From: Hirundichthys speculiger
Taxonomy: Eukaryota; Chordata; Actinopteri; Beloniformes; Exocoetidae
Length of the DNA: 64,000 bases
Direction of reading: 5' to 3'
Assembly (NCBI GenBank): GCA_018398805.1
Contig: JAGFBZ010000693.1
Span: 2,046,001-2,110,000, forward strand
Positions 1-12,041 of the stretch are shown here, in pieces. Both the position numbers and the translations under genes were made by a program. Under the pieces are notes generated by a model. That model saw only the letters and a program-made list of their open reading frames with translations. It searched no databases and had not been told where the DNA came from. Position 1 is the stretch's first letter. The number at the start of each line of letters is the position of its first letter.

Positions 1-310
1 TCAAATGATGAAAAAACCCCAAATGATAACTTGTGTGTGAGTATATTGTCCCTGAATATGGCACAAACGCCACGACCCCTCTGGTTTTGTCGTGTTTCAG
101 ACGCAAAGTTGAAGTTAGATGGACTTGATTCAATCAGGACTGCATTAGCTATGTTTTTGTCCAGCCACATCTCAGTTAAAAACATAAAATGAAGATTGTG
201 TGAGGAAATTAAACTATTATTTAAGAATGATTTGTTACTCAAAGATCTGACATTCAGTACTACATTTTTGAGGTTAGCTGGAGTTAAACTGGATGCTGTG
301 TTCTTGCAAG
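1..310 (-). mobile_element. LINE ORF2 start (endonuclease domain), runs off the left edge
   Basis: Reading the minus strand from about 310 downward gives an open frame beginning LNVRSLSNKSFLNN, then FLTEMWLDKNIANAV and RGRGVCAIFRDN. This is the usual start of the apurinic-type endonuclease domain of L2/CR1-group fish LINE ORF2 proteins (NVRSLxNK...LTETWL...). It follows directly after the ORF1 region at 400-1870 on the same strand, as expected for an intact 5' part of a LINE. The rest of ORF2 lies outside the window. The clade (L2 rather than CR1 or Rex) is inferred from similarity remembered, not measured. Confidence 0.75.
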
Positions 311-399
311 GGATAAAGATAAGATTTCTCTGATCAGACACTCTGACTGTTTCCCTCTTATCTAATCTTTGTGGTTTGACAGTAGTCATTATTTTAGAA

Positions 400-1870
400 G
401 AATACACTCCCTTCCTGGACCTCTGGTTGATATGGAGTTTATCATCGCAGAGGCCCCTAGCGTCCTAGACAACAGCATTGATGCTGTTGGAACCAACAGC
501 TCTGGGCACCGATGTTCTTGTGATGTCTAGGGGCTTTGGTTGGTGGAGTAGACTGAAAAGGGAGAGGGGCACGACTCTTCTTTTAAGGACAGAATCCTTA
601 ATCGTGTAATGTCTGGGGTGAGGGGGAACCATTTTAATCCCTGATTTCACCAAGCTTTCAAAGTGATCAGGAAGTCTCATGGGTGATGGTGGAGACGAGA
701 ATGATGGTGAAGCATCTCTGGAGGGTGTAGATGCAGCAGGTGGGTCCCAGGCCTGTAGTGAGTGCCGTGGTGATGGAGGTGCTAATGCATCTGAATGCTG
801 TGTTTGGGATGCTGGAAGTGCTGTTGATGCTGCAGTGGCTAATTCCTTTGCTGGGTCCCTGGGTGGCGAAGGCTGGAGCTCTCCTTTTGCTCCTCTTCTC
901 ACTCGGTGGCAGCATTGGTCCTGGTCCTGGTCCATTCTGATGCCTCCGAGCGTGTAGGGGATTACCCGTCAGTCGTTTCACTCCACCTCTGTTCAGGTGT
1001 GGGCCTTTTCTTTGAAACAGATCATCTCTTTGCCAGAAAAGATTAAAGTTCTCAATGAAATGCAGCCCTCTGGACTCACAGACTTTGGACAACCATGTGT
1101 TCAGTTGAAGCAGCTGGCTGAATTTGCCCATCCTTCCATCGATGTTTGGGAGAGGTTCCACTACTGAATGTTGGCACTGCTGCTTTATCAAGACTCTCAA
1201 ACAGTTTGTGAAAGTCTTTTTTCAATATCAGATTGTTCCTTTCTGATATTCACTGCACCCACATGAACAATCAACTGTTTCACACCCTGGTGTTTCTCCA
1301 GGACCTCGGGTAGTAGCCTTGTGATGTCAGAGGCAGTGGCACTTGGATAGCTGCAAGTAACTGCTCTGTTTATATTTATATTAGATATCGCTCTGTCTCC
1401 AAGCACAAGGGTATCTTTGACCTTGACATGTGGCACAGATATTCTGTTCATCTGCTGCTTTGTACTTGTTCTCTGTTTGTTAAACTCAGTCACATTTGGC
1501 TCTAAGAGTGGTAAAAATCTGTTTGTTAACTTTATTCCGGATGATGTTACATGTCCTCCTTTGATACCAACATTCTGACTTTGCTTTGGCTTAGCACCAA
1601 GTCTATTATAAGTGTCTTTACAGACTCTTGGAAAAGACATAGGTATCATTTAGCTTTTAGTGGTCAGTAGTCTTTTTTACCCTTTCCTTTGGAAATAAAT
1701 GTGGACTTCTTACCACTGAATTCCATTGGGACCGTATCATGTCCTTTTTCAGTTTCTTAGGCAAAAATCTTTTCTTGCAGTGCACAGATTTCTTGCTGAT
1801 TTATCCAGCAGTTTTCACAGGGAGACTTTGTTTGGATTACTCCTTCAGGCATCTTGAGGTTTGTCGTCGC
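400..1870 (-). mobile_element. LINE ORF1 with esterase-like (SGNH) domain, degraded
   Basis: Two adjoining minus-strand open stretches (1649-1197 and 1200-667) together resemble ORF1 of L2/CR1-type LINEs. The first contains TLVLGDRAISNI, then a V-x-C-x-YPxA region and LIVHVGAVNIRKEQS. The second contains GKFSQLLQLNTWLSKVCE, GLHFIENFNLFWQRDDLF and HLNRGGVKRLTGN. These match the order of blocks I and III and the C-terminal DxxH-like block of the SGNH/GDSL esterase fold seen in such ORF1 proteins. The frame changes near 1198, so the copy is broken. The block I serine is replaced (GDR instead of GDS) and the final Asp is Asn (HLNRGG), so esterase activity is unlikely. Upstream minus-strand sequence to about 1870 still looks like ORF1. 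Confidence 0.65.
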
Positions 1871-3961
1871 TGGTTTGTCAGATGAGTTGTAAAAAAGCAC
1901 AAAAATGATTCAGGATGTCTTGGTACACTTAAAATGAGAAGAATAAAATCCCATCCAAGACTTGTGGAAAAAAGTTGAAATGACAGAAGAAGTTGAGTGA
2001 TTTAAAAGTGCATAAAGCAGGAAGCAGCAGGAGCAAGCAGCAGAAATGTCTGCACTCTTCAGAGGCTAGAGCAGTATATGTTAAATAAGAGTTCTGGCAG
2101 ACTAACATTCTTTGAACGTTAAGGACAGTGGCCAGGCAGGTGGCAGACAGAAGACTGATAACACAGGTAAGGTGATGGGCACACAGATCATTGCAGGCAG
2201 GAGAACAGGATCACTTAATACAACGGAGAGAAAGAAAAATGAGTATAATGAACAGGTCTAATCAAACCAAAGGTAGTAGTTGGCTATGGGTTCTGACCCC
2301 ATCAGGCAACACGTGTGTGAGAGCTGCCACCATCCAGGGAGACCTGCAACCACAGACAAGAACAAGACACAGAAGGGCAGGGAAATAACGGAAAAGACAC
2401 AAAAACACTTTACCGCTTTTACCTGTATTATGAAGTAGTGCTTCTTAACCAACCAGCTTCCGTTTCCACTGAAATTTCCAGTTTTATGCACGAGAGCATT
2501 TCCTGTGTGTGTGTGGGAACATTTTCCACTGTGTATACAAGCAGATTTCACTTATTGTGTAAAAGCTTCTCAGTGGTTTCTGTGGGCATATTTCAGTTGT
2601 GTATGTGAGTGGAAACATTTACAGTTATATGAATAAGAGCATTTCCCTTGTAAGATTTCACTTGTATTTGGAAAGGCAGCTGCTCACGCCTCTCTACGAT
2701 AAATCCAATGTGCATTGATGGAAGCTAGCACTCAATTTATAAAGTTTAAATAAAAAATGAAAACACAACATCAACAATTCCGTAACCCATTTAAATGACA
2801 TAGAAACAACAAAAAGTAGGGGTGATGTGTAATTTGAGAAAACATTATCAAATGCATTTTCTTGTTGAAGCTCCTACAGTGATTGGTGTTGAATGTGTAT
2901 CATCTACCCAGGTCTCTGGTATAAGTCTGGAAAAGTAGGTATGCTAGTAATCCTCTGCAGAATCAACAGTTAGAGCTGAGACTGCTGACACTGTAACAGT
3001 TATTGCTATGTGGGCTATTGTGTGTTCTTTTCCACTAGGTGAATACATTTTCAGATATTTACAAATTGCTCGGTTATTTAAAGTCAACACATGGTCGAGC
3101 CCCATACACCATTTTCAACATGCTGTGAAAAAAAAACATTGTTATTTCCACAGTAATTGTTAAGAATCGTGCTGTTCATTCTACCCAGGCATCATACTGG
3201 AATATTCCCATCTGTGAGAGTATCTACATGCCAATGTCTCACTGATTAAAAACAACTGCAGATAAAGTCTGGACCTGATTCCCCAAAATTATCTGATGTT
3301 GATTTGAATAGCTGGGGTAATATTGGGGAAAAAAAAAAAAAAAAAAACAGCACTTAACTCCAGCTTGTAATGGGATCACACTAGTGGTAAATACCATCAG
3401 CATTTTTACTTTCCAATTCAGAAATACACAGAGATCATATTGCATCTCTGACCTCAGCTTTTAAGGTGATCTCAAAAACACAATTTCTTTTGAAAAAAAG
3501 TTGAAAAACTGTGATGCAGTTGAGATGATCAAGTCACGTCATATAACTAAAATGAGCTTTGCTCTTTCTACAGAACGTGTCACACTGTCATAAAATGAAA
3601 TACCAGCTATGCCAGTGAAGACAGAAAAAAAACTGTTGAAATGTCACAACACATGCCACCTTTGTCATTGATATGTCTCCCGCTTCACTTGGTGACCTCC
3701 CTTGTTTTCTTTTCTGATCCCCTGAGGATGTATAGATGCAAGCTGTCACATGTGGCACTGTAGGTTCAAAGGGCATCACTGCTCACCACAGCGGTACATG
3801 GCCTAAGGGAATACCAAAAAATGTATTACCTGTCAGATCTCCTGAATTTGATTTGTAAAATTAATCTGTAAGGATTTTGCAGGGAAACCTTCACTTAATG
3901 TCAAGATGTCAAGTCAGTAACAAATGTCTGTCTCTCTCTCTCTTTGTCTCTCCCCATTCAG
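1871..3961. other. No gene recognised; opsin upstream intron
   Basis: AT-rich sequence with short tandem GT/TG-rich stretches near 2500-2600 and a poly(A) run at about 3331-3347. I looked here for the missing TM1-TM2 opsin exon (LNPAE/NLAVxD-type peptide) on the + strand and did not find it. The last bases are a pyrimidine-rich tract (TCTCTCTC...) with an AG acceptor at 3960-3961. Confidence 0.5.
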
Positions 3962-4089
3962 GTGGTTGTTTAACATGACAACCTGCACTGTCTATGCGTT
4001 TTGTGGTGTTTTGTTTGGTCTGTGCAGTCTGACCAACCTCACTGTGCTCTCTTGTGTCTGCTGGCTCAAGGTCTGCTGCCCAAACTACG
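3962..4089 (+). CDS. Neuropsin-like opsin, exon coding TM3 (internal exon)
   Basis: Internal exon of a G-protein-coupled opsin, a retinal-binding light receptor of the plasma membrane. A pyrimidine tract and AG (3960-3961) precede it; a GTAATC donor follows at 4090. With the split first codon it reads (R)WLFNMTTCTVYAFCGV, then LFGLCSLTNLTVLS and CVCWLKVCCPNYG. This matches TM3 of OPN5-type opsins: the disulphide Cys (rhodopsin C110 equivalent), Tyr at counterion position 113 (typical of opsins using Glu181), and the end of TM3. The E/DRY triad is VCW here, so the arginine of the ionic lock is absent. Entry is phase 2 and exit phase 1. The exit phase fits the exon at 30981, which continues the protein without a gap, so the intervening 26.9 kb is one intron. 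Exact paralogue (Opn5L1/Opn6-Opn9 naming) not settled. Confidence 0.88.
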
Positions 4090-6589
4090 GTAATCCAACC
4101 ATTATTCTAATATGTATTTCTTTAAACTCTATAAAAATTGTCTCTGTGCATTATTTTAGAACTAGGAGCTTTACAAAGTTAAAGGTAATGTATGAGATTC
4201 TGCATGATTTCTAATCCAAGAACTGTATTTTTATTCTTATTTTTCTGGATGCACTACAGGGTGGGGTGAGAAAGCTCTACATGTTTTGTTGATGTTTTAT
4301 TTAAAACATTAACAGATGTGACATCACCTAGGAATCCTTTACCCTGCCTTTAATTACACAGTCACAACTGTGTGACAGAAAATATATTATTGTTTTAAAA
4401 GACAATTTCACCTTTTTAGGACTGTTCAATATATAATATCATTTTTCCTTGACCAAACTACAGCTGTATCTGTTATATTTTACAACAGCTTTCCTCATGT
4501 ATGGTCATCTATTAACTCTTAACAATTATGAATGGTAATAGCAGTTCTGAAGGTTAAAAATTTTAGTTAATGTCTTTGAAGACAAGGGCTTAGATTAGAC
4601 TGATGACACTCAGGAGTTTCATTGCAAGCCTCTCAAAAGGGAAAGCTGTTTTTTCAAAAAGCTCTCATCCATTCTGCACAGAATACGGTTTGGTGTAACT
4701 GAATCTGTTTAGCTGAACTTCACTTGAAGTACCTATAACCTGGGTTCTGAACCATTTTGTACCTTTTTTTTTTTGGTTTGTAGTGGGTGGGGTTTGGAGT
4801 GGTGGGTGTCGTCACACAGGTGCAAATAATCAATCCCGTGCTATTTAATCAGCTGGCACACATCTTTCCTTCTCACTGTGGCTGTCAACGTCTGTCCAGG
4901 TGCTGTGTGGGGACTAAGGGCTTTGCCCCGGAGGTGGAAGTGGGCTCATTTTGTCCGACTGGCCAGTAAAAAAAAGGTGTTGCTTTACTGCCTGGCTTGG
5001 CCAAGGGACACCAAGGAGTACTGTACCCCTCCATTAACCCCCATTACACAATGAAATACACACAACGCTTTAGGATGTTTCCCCTCTATTTTACTGGATT
5101 TTATTCTTTTTAAATTTTTGTAATAAATTAAAATTTTCCATATTTTCGACTTTGCCCTGTGCACTTTGTCCACCTACAAAACTGGTTGGTTGGAGAGAAC
5201 TAGGGGTGTTATATACCCACACACCTTAAATTATTTTTTAGTGTTGAATCTTAATGTCATAAAAATTAGAAATCATAAATTATGAAAACGAGATATGAAA
5301 TTATGAAAACACAACCCTAATTTACAAACTGAGTTGGTTCTTCTCTACAGAGTCTGCCATGTTCCTCCTTTATGTTTCTACAGAAGCCCAGAATGGACAC
5401 ACCCAAATCTGGTTCTAAAGAGTGCCTTTTAATATTTTAGTTGGTTTAGCTAGTTGCACTCCTGGTAACTAGGTGGCTTACACACTGTTCCTTTCAGGTA
5501 GTATCGTCTCATTTTGCAAGGAAATTAAGACCAATGCAACTCCGTGACACTGAATAAGAAGTGAGTGTAGATGGTGCATGGACTATAAACATGTTTTATC
5601 ACCAGTTAACACCTTTTTTATGGCAGCCTTTTTAGTTTTAATTGAGCATACTTAATTATACAGTTTATGATGGATGTTGTTGGGTAGATTTGATTGCATG
5701 TTGGTTTTCATGTAAATTAAAATCAGTCTAGTTCCAGTCCATGAAAATGTAAGGTTACTGCTAATGGAAACCACTAAAACATAAAATGAAAAATAACATC
5801 TGCAGTGTGATGACAACTAAGCCAGCAAACAGTAATCCATCATTTGATGGAAAATCATGAATCATTCAAATTTATGAAGGCAAGCAGGCTTTAATATAAT
5901 AATTCACATTCTCACTGATACAGATCAATGCTCTCCCACAAGAGCTGCTGTAAATTTAATTTCCTAAGAATCAGATAAAAGATACAAGAACTCCACACAC
6001 CTTTTTGGATGTTTTTCATGTTAAAATTAATCTAGACCACTTTGAGAACTCGTTGCTAGCAAAGCTACAAGCCACTGCAATGGCACCTGCAACACAAACA
6101 ACTGCAACAACTACTGGCTACTCCATTGACAACTCACTGGTGCAATTAAATGTGGGAGAAATTAAGGGTGTGATTGCATCTTCACTTGACTTGAAAAATC
6201 TGTCTGTAACTGGTGTCAGACCCATGTGTCTTTTTATTTTATCAATTTTCTATTTTTCTTTTGATAATTGTTGCATATTTTAATGGTTAGTACCACAGTT
6301 GGTAAAACCCCTACATATGTATCTCTTGAGTTTAAGTGATACTGAACATCACCAACCTTCTTTGACAGTCTGAGCTAACATATCTTATTAAGACCTAAAA
6401 AAAAAAAACCTGAAACCCTTGATTAGGACTAAAATCACCAACAGTGAAACGTGAATGGACAGAACAGACAAAGACTGAAAACAGGCAGTTATCAGTGTGT
6501 GGGTATGCTGCAGTGTATGTAAATGGAGTGTGGTGGTTGGTGTTGTGATGCTTGAGGCACCCCCCCATCAACACCAGACACCATTATTT

Positions 6590-6870
6590 TCATTTTGTAT
6601 TTTTTTTTGTTTTTCCCGTGTTTGCGTGGGTTTCCTCCAGGTGCTCCAGCTTCCTCCCACAGTCCAAAGACATGCATGTTAGGTTAATTAGTGCTTCTAA
6701 ATTGCCCGTAGCAGTGATTGTGAGCATGAGTGTTTGTTTGTCTATGTGTGGTCCTGCGATGGACTGATGACCTGTCCAGGGTGCCTTTCACCCGAAGAGA
6801 GCTGGGATAGGCTCCAGCAGATCCCCGTGACCCTGCAGAGGATTAAACGTGGATAGATGGATGGGTTTTT
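6590..6870 (+). repeat. Common fish dispersed repeat with (ATGG)n tail
   Basis: Contains the familiar vertebrate/fish repeat phrases CCTCCCACAGTCCAAAGACA, CTGCGATGGACTGATGACCT, AGCTGGGATAGGCTCCAGC and ends in GGATAGATGGATGGG. This block is the 3' portion of an abundant teleost interspersed repeat. A short 3' remnant of the same family is at 36820-36890. The precise Repbase family is not determined. Confidence 0.75.
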
Positions 6871-7119
6871 CATGGTAGGAACTTCTTTTTTTTGTTTGTT
6901 TGTTCTTTTTTTTGTCTCAAAAAACTAAGATTCATAAAAGTTCTAGTTATTGCATATGTTACAAAAACGGCCTATAAGGATGACCACCTGTCTAGCTCTG
7001 TTGGATTTCACACAAATAGTGAACACTAAAAAGCCAGGTGTCCTAAAAAAAAAGAAAAAAAAAATCATAGTGGACACAATGAGTATTATCATGAAACTGT
7101 TGGTCGTAATTGAAAGCCA

Positions 7120-7300
7120 AGATTGGAGGCTTAACTGGTTGAGCAGGTGACCCGTGTACAGAGGCCTCAGTCCTCATTGTACCTGACCCAGGTTCAAACC
7201 CTGATGTGTGGTCCTTTGCTGTGTGTCATATCTCCTCTGATGCTCCTGACTGTAAAATAAAGGCCACCCGCGTTCAAAAACCTTCAAAAACAAAAATGAA
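7120..7300 (+). repeat. tRNA-derived SINE copy 1
   Basis: An A-box-like stretch (TGGTTGAGCAGGTGACCC) is followed about 50 bp later by a B box (GGTTCAAACCC at 7191-7201), then CCTTTGCTGTGTGTCAT and a TAAAATAAAGGC tail. This is the layout of a tRNA-derived SINE with an RNA polymerase III promoter. Two reverse-strand copies lie at 17288-17462 and 18530-18718 with the same GGCCCTTT...ATAAAGGCC tail. Confidence 0.7.
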
Positions 7301-7439
7301 TAAAAGCCAACTGGAATGCTAATTGGATCTGTTTGGTAATTTGCAGGAGTGAGGCCCTCTAATAGTTCTCTAATAAGGCAAATACAATTTGATCAGAATG
7401 AAGATAAACTAATTAAAATATAAGAACTACAAAGAGGAA

Positions 7440-9990
7440 TTATAACAATAATGCATTTCATTTATAAGTGCCTTTAAAGCTCTCAAGGACACTTTATAGA
7501 AATAAACAGTAAAACCAAAAAAAAAAAAAATACACAGTATAAAACAAGATGGCACAGCGTAATCACAGACAGTAAACTATTTTGAACAGGTGAGCTTTTA
7601 GCAGGGATTTAAAGTAGGGAGAGAATTGATGTTGCAAATGTCCGGAGGGAATGAGTTGCAGAGTGGAAGAGCAGACCAGCTGCTTTCATGGTACTGAGGT
7701 GGGCAAAAGGCACAGTAAGGTGGATGGAGGAGGATGAGCAGGAGGAGGAAGCAATATGAAGGAGGTCAGACAGATAAAGAGGGGCAAGGTTGTGGATGGC
7801 CTTGAATGTATACAAAAGGATTTTCAGTTCTATTCTGAATTCCACAGAAAGCCATTGCAGTTGCTGTGGGATGGGTGATGTGGTGAAATTAGGGTTTTTT
7901 TGGTTTCGATGGGAGTGGCTGATTTCTGGACCATTTGAAGATCATTGAGGATTTTGTGAGGGAGACCAAGAAGAAGAAAGTTAAAGTACTCTATGCAGGA
8001 GGTGACGAGGCTGTGAACAAGGTTAGAAGTGGTGTCTGTGTGTGTGTGTGTGTGTGTGGGTGGGGGGGCAGAGAAAGTTAATGTTGCATAGATGGAGATA
8101 TGCAGACTGAGTGACATTATTGATGAAGGAATGAAATGATAAAGAGCTATCTAGGATGACACTCAGTTCTTAATCTGATGGAAGAGGGAAACCAGGGAGC
8201 TGTTGATAGATAGAGGGAAACTGTCAACTTTGAATAATGTGGATTTGGTTCCATTGAATTTCCACTGTATAACTCTTTAGTTTTAGAAAGTTAGAGGTGA
8301 ACCAGGATTTAATCTCACTCAGCCAGGTGGTGAGGGAGGACGGTGGGAGCATGGTATTTGGTTTGCTAGAAAGGTAGAGCTGGGTGTCATCTTTGAAGCA
8401 GTCTCCGGAAAAGAAGGACTTGAAATGTGTGGGGCCTGAGAGATGAGAGTGAGACCAGTCAAGGGGAGTGTGAATGATGCCAGTGGCAGATAGTCTATTG
8501 AGTAAGAAGTTGTATCAAAGGCCACATTCAGATCAAGGGGGATGAGAATGGTGAGTAAACTTGAATCCGCTGAGGAGATTGCTAGTGATTCGGATAAGAG
8601 CAGTTTCTGTACTATGATGGGGGCAAATACCAGACTGCAATTGTTCATAAAGGCAATTTTGAGTTAAATGGTAATGGAGTAGAGTAGCAACTGTTTTTTC
8701 TCAAGTATTTTGGAAATGAAAGGTTAGAAATGGGGTGGATGTTATTGTAGTTGTTGGGATCTGAACCAGGTTTTTTCAGTGTTAGGGTAGCAGCTGTGAT
8801 TTTGAAAAGTGTGGGAATAGTTCCAGTGTTAAATGAGGAGTAATTGATGGTAAATATAAGGAGGAGCAGGGAGGCGAGGCAGGATATGACTAGAGCAGTG
8901 GAGGGGATCAGGCAGACGTGGAAGGCTTGGATTTATGGATGAGGGCTGAGATTCTTGAAGTTTCAGGGAGTTGGAAACTGGGGAGAGGCCCACAGCGATG
9001 GAAAGTTTCAGAGACGAGCATAAGGGGATCAGAATGTAGGCCCTGGTGAATTTTGTGTATTTATTTCACTGAAAAACAGCATCAAAGAATTACAGGTGTC
9101 AGCTGAGTGCAAGTGGGGGTGAGGGGAGTCTGAGGGTTGGATAATTGTATTAACCTTTGAAAACAATGTCTTAATATTACCGTCATTAAAACAGATTAAA
9201 TTAGAGTGATACGTAGATTTGATTTTAGCAATAGTCTTTATACTATAAAATGTGAGTTTTATGCACTTCTTTGTGAATAGTTGCACCAGTTTTTCTGCAC
9301 AGTCACTCAAGATGTTGACCTTTTGCTTTCATAGTCTGAAATTCAGTGATAACCAGGGAGCAGTTTGAGAGAAGGTATCAGAATGAGTTTTCACTAGAGC
9401 GAAAGGGGTGAGAATGTCGTATAGACCATTTTTACGCAGAGCAACCAGTTAATCTGAGGTAGAGAGAAAATCAGAACGTTGTCAGAATGAGACAGTGTGT
9501 GACATTAAACAGGAGGAGGAAATGGTCAGTTATGTGGAGCTCATCAGCAATGCCGTTGAAGGAGGTGAGACCAGAACAGCAAATTAAGTCCTGAACATTG
9601 CCTTTTGATAAGTGGCAAAATTAGTGAATAGATGGAAACCAAAATTAGTGAGGGACGTTGAAAAGTCTGGTGAGAGGAAGATTGTTTTTGTCCATGTGTA
9701 TGTTGAAGTCTCCCAACAATATAACATTTGGTGAGAGGGTAGATAAATGAAAGAGGAGGTTGGTTGAATTATTTAAAAAGTCAGTTTGTGGCTTAGTGGG
9801 GTGGTAGACTGTAGCAATGATGGTGGGAGTGAGTGCAGTCAATTTATAAGCTATACATTTGAATGACTACCCACTTTTTGCAATGAATTATTGAGACCTC
9901 TTCTGTCACCAGAGCCATGGGGGTGACAGATGTAAATAATTCCCAGTGGAGTGGAATCATTAAGCTGCGAGAAGTCCTTGGGTTATTGCC
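7440..9990 (-). mobile_element. L2-type LINE, 3' part, heavily degraded
   Basis: Minus-strand fragments appear in LINE order. Endonuclease piece at 9842-9645 (VILLGDFNIHMDK); RT-side pieces around 8650-8320 ([12 protein letters not shown] near [24 protein letters not shown] for the usual LDLSAAFDT); C-terminal piece at 7845-7609 (RIELKILLYTFKAIHNLAPLYLSDLL). Every frame is interrupted by stops and indels. The 3' untranslated part runs to about 7440 and contains a (GT)n run at 8031-8060. The 5' part continues at 10430-10790 beyond an inserted LTR-like block. Long dead copy. Confidence 0.75.
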
Positions 9991-9994
9991 ACGT

Positions 9995-10430
9995 TTCAGT
10001 CAGACAGATATTATCCCAAATCTTTTGTAGGAAGCTCAAGAACGGACTGGAGAAATCTTCGGTTCAGAAACAGCATTTATTAAGGTCACAGGCAAAGCAA
10101 GGCAGCGCTGGTCTCAGGGTGACAGAGTGTCTCGCAGGATCTCAGTCAGAATAAGCCCTGTTTCCGGAAAACAGTTCACAGTAATCTCCGTGGGCTGGGC
10201 CTGCCCCGTACAGAGGCTGGACTCATACGCAACCAAATGTAAGTGGACAGTTACTAGTGACGTGGACAGGCAAACCACCATCTACATTGTTGTCTTGGTA
10301 TAAGACAAATAATGGACAGACCTTACTGATAGAATAGGGATGTTTCATCCAGTCATGTTAGCTCACTGTTCTCCCTCAAGCACATAGCATGAGCTCAGTG
10401 AAACAAGAGCAAAGGTACTAAATAGGCTTA
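9995..10430 (-). mobile_element. LTR-like insert inside the LINE (probable solo LTR)
   Basis: LINE similarity stops near 9995-10020 and resumes near 10430. In between, the minus strand has a C/G-richer segment with a polyadenylation-like CTTAATAAATGCTG at about 10085-10072, followed by TTTCTCCAGTCCGTTCTTGA, the arrangement of an R-U5 region in retrovirus-like LTRs. A TGTAGGAAGC start is at about 10024 on the + strand. I could not fix both ends or a target duplication, so the boundaries are approximate. Confidence 0.4.
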
Positions 10431-10790
10431 AAGCAAAATCTATTATAAACACAGAGAAAGTCAAGCTTATGGTCGGTCAGGAAATCCTGGATGAGATGAC
10501 CTTTGCTAAGTATTGAGCAGACCAAAGTTTACAGTGGTGTTGTCCTGGTTGGGAGTAGTGTTAGCCAACCTTGTTTGGCTGGCGAGGGCGCTGACATCAA
10601 CAACCTGGTTGGTGTTTCTGGGAGAGCAACGAGTGGTGGAGTAGAAGGATTATATGATTTTGGAGTTGTGAAGATGGAAATTCCAGCGAGACCGGTGATG
10701 GATGTATCTCTGGTGAGGCATGAGAGTGATGCCAAAAATGGGATAATTTGTCACAGCAAGACAATTCTTGCTGTAATTGATAAGTGATGT
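10430..10790 (-). mobile_element. L2-type LINE, 5' portion of ORF2 (continues 7440-9990)
   Basis: The minus strand reads VNFGLLNT then, after a frame change, GHLIQDFLTDHKLDFL, the N-terminus of the L2 ORF2 endonuclease. Upstream, SAPSPAKQGWLTLLPT and TSITGLAGISIF resemble the ORF1-ORF2 junction of the same family. It is collinear with and on the same strand as the 7440-9990 fragments, so both are one element split by the insert at 9995-10430. Confidence 0.6.
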
Positions 10791-10799
10791 CCTTAATGC

Positions 10800-11689
10800 A
10801 ATATCACTGAAAGGATTGATTTTTCTGTTTCTTGTGTGTGAAGCTGTAGTTACAGTACGTCTGGTTTTAAGATGAGTTACCAAGCACAGCTGAAGACTAG
10901 TTGTGATGAAAACCATACATGACCCCAGTTTAACACTTGGAAAAAAAAAAGCAGAAGTTTTTTCTCTACACTCTTGCAAGTTCAGTGTTTTTACACTATA
11001 AATAAAGGCTGTGTTTTTAAAGACCTCCTCTTGTCTGTTTTCCAAGGGGAACAATGCTTATAATGAAATGAAGAGGTGTTTGAAATGTAAATGAGTGCAA
11101 ATTATTACACTTTTATGAGACTTCTCTGCATAAAACTTTGTGCTTGCCTATTACTTTTAAACTACATTCACTGCATTTAAAAGACACCACCTATTATTTA
11201 GAATGCTTTTAAAAATAAACATAATTCCATAACGAAACAATATTTGTTTTAACAAGACAATGCAGAAAGCATTTTTCAGATGATCTCTTCAATATATGTT
11301 TAATTATAAAACAATCTAAAGTTCAGACTGTTCCTTCTGTCCCAGGTCTGTTGTCCCTCAATCATAGCAATGATCTGCATTACAAATCGCTGATTCTGAG
11401 GCCACATTCAAGCTTCAGTTTTTCACTTGAGCTCATCATAAGTTTTGTTGACATTGAAAACAAGTTTTAAAATTTCACTCAATTTGGTAAAATCCAGTGT
11501 AATCTTTGTGACATGTTTTTGTCAAAATGTGACAGAGATGATGTACAGGAGCTTCCTTTTCATCATGTGAATCCCATGCTGTTTTCATAGCAACTTATTT
11601 TAACTCCACTCCAATGCCGTTTTGTAAGGATTAAGTGCTCTTAAAAACAGAAAAATAGAAAATAAATGGAAAAATATTTAACTAGCAAT
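10800..11689. other. Unassigned intron sequence
   Basis: AT-rich sequence with no coding pattern, RNA gene or recognisable repeat that I can name. A poly(A) run lies near 10940. Confidence 0.4.
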
Positions 11690-12041
11690 GACATAAATTT
11701 TAATTTTTTGTCAAGAATCAACAAGTGGGGCATGATTGTGAAGAGGAACGAAATTTATTGGATAATTTAAACTTTTTTACAAATAAAAAACTGAAAAGTG
11801 GAATGTGGAATTTTATTTGCCCCCCCCTTGCGTTAATACTTTGTAGCACCACCTTTTGTTGCAATTACAGCTGAAAATAATTTGGGGTATGTCTCTATCA
11901 GTTTTGCGCATTGAGAGACTGAAATTCTTGCCCATTCTTCCTTGCAAAAAAGCTCAAGCTCAGTTAGGTTGGTTGGAGACCGTTTGTGAACAGCAGTCTT
12001 CAGCTCTACAGATTCTTGATTGGATTCAGGTCTGGACTTTG
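11690..12041 (-). mobile_element. Tc1/mariner element, left part (3' half of transposase)
   Basis: The inner part of the terminal inverted repeat (TTTTGTCAAGAATCAACAAG) is at about 11708-11727 and recurs inverted at about 15491-15510. Following + strand phrases (TAGCACCACCTTTTGTTGCA, GGGGTATGTCTCTATCAG, TTGCCCATTCTTCCTTGCAA, GGATTCAGGTCTGGACTTTG) are characteristic of fish Tc1-like elements read from the 3' side. The outer left TIR is missing, so this end is truncated near 11690. The element is interrupted at 12041/12042 and resumes at 14446. Confidence 0.8.

Noticed and set aside
465..957. Overlapping long open frames on both strands
   Set aside because: They are shadows of the minus-strand LINE ORF1 C-terminal region; composition is low-complexity and no separate protein is recognised.
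6005..6283. 92-codon open frame as a missing opsin exon
   Set aside because: The peptide has no TM1-TM2 pattern and lies downstream of the TM3 exon, so it cannot supply the N-terminus.
7191..7201. B box as part of a true tRNA gene
   Set aside because: No cloverleaf can be formed around it and the tail matches other SINE copies.
10503..10787. 94-codon open frame on the + strand
   Set aside because: It is the reverse of the L2 LINE 5' region, whose minus-strand peptide matches the family.
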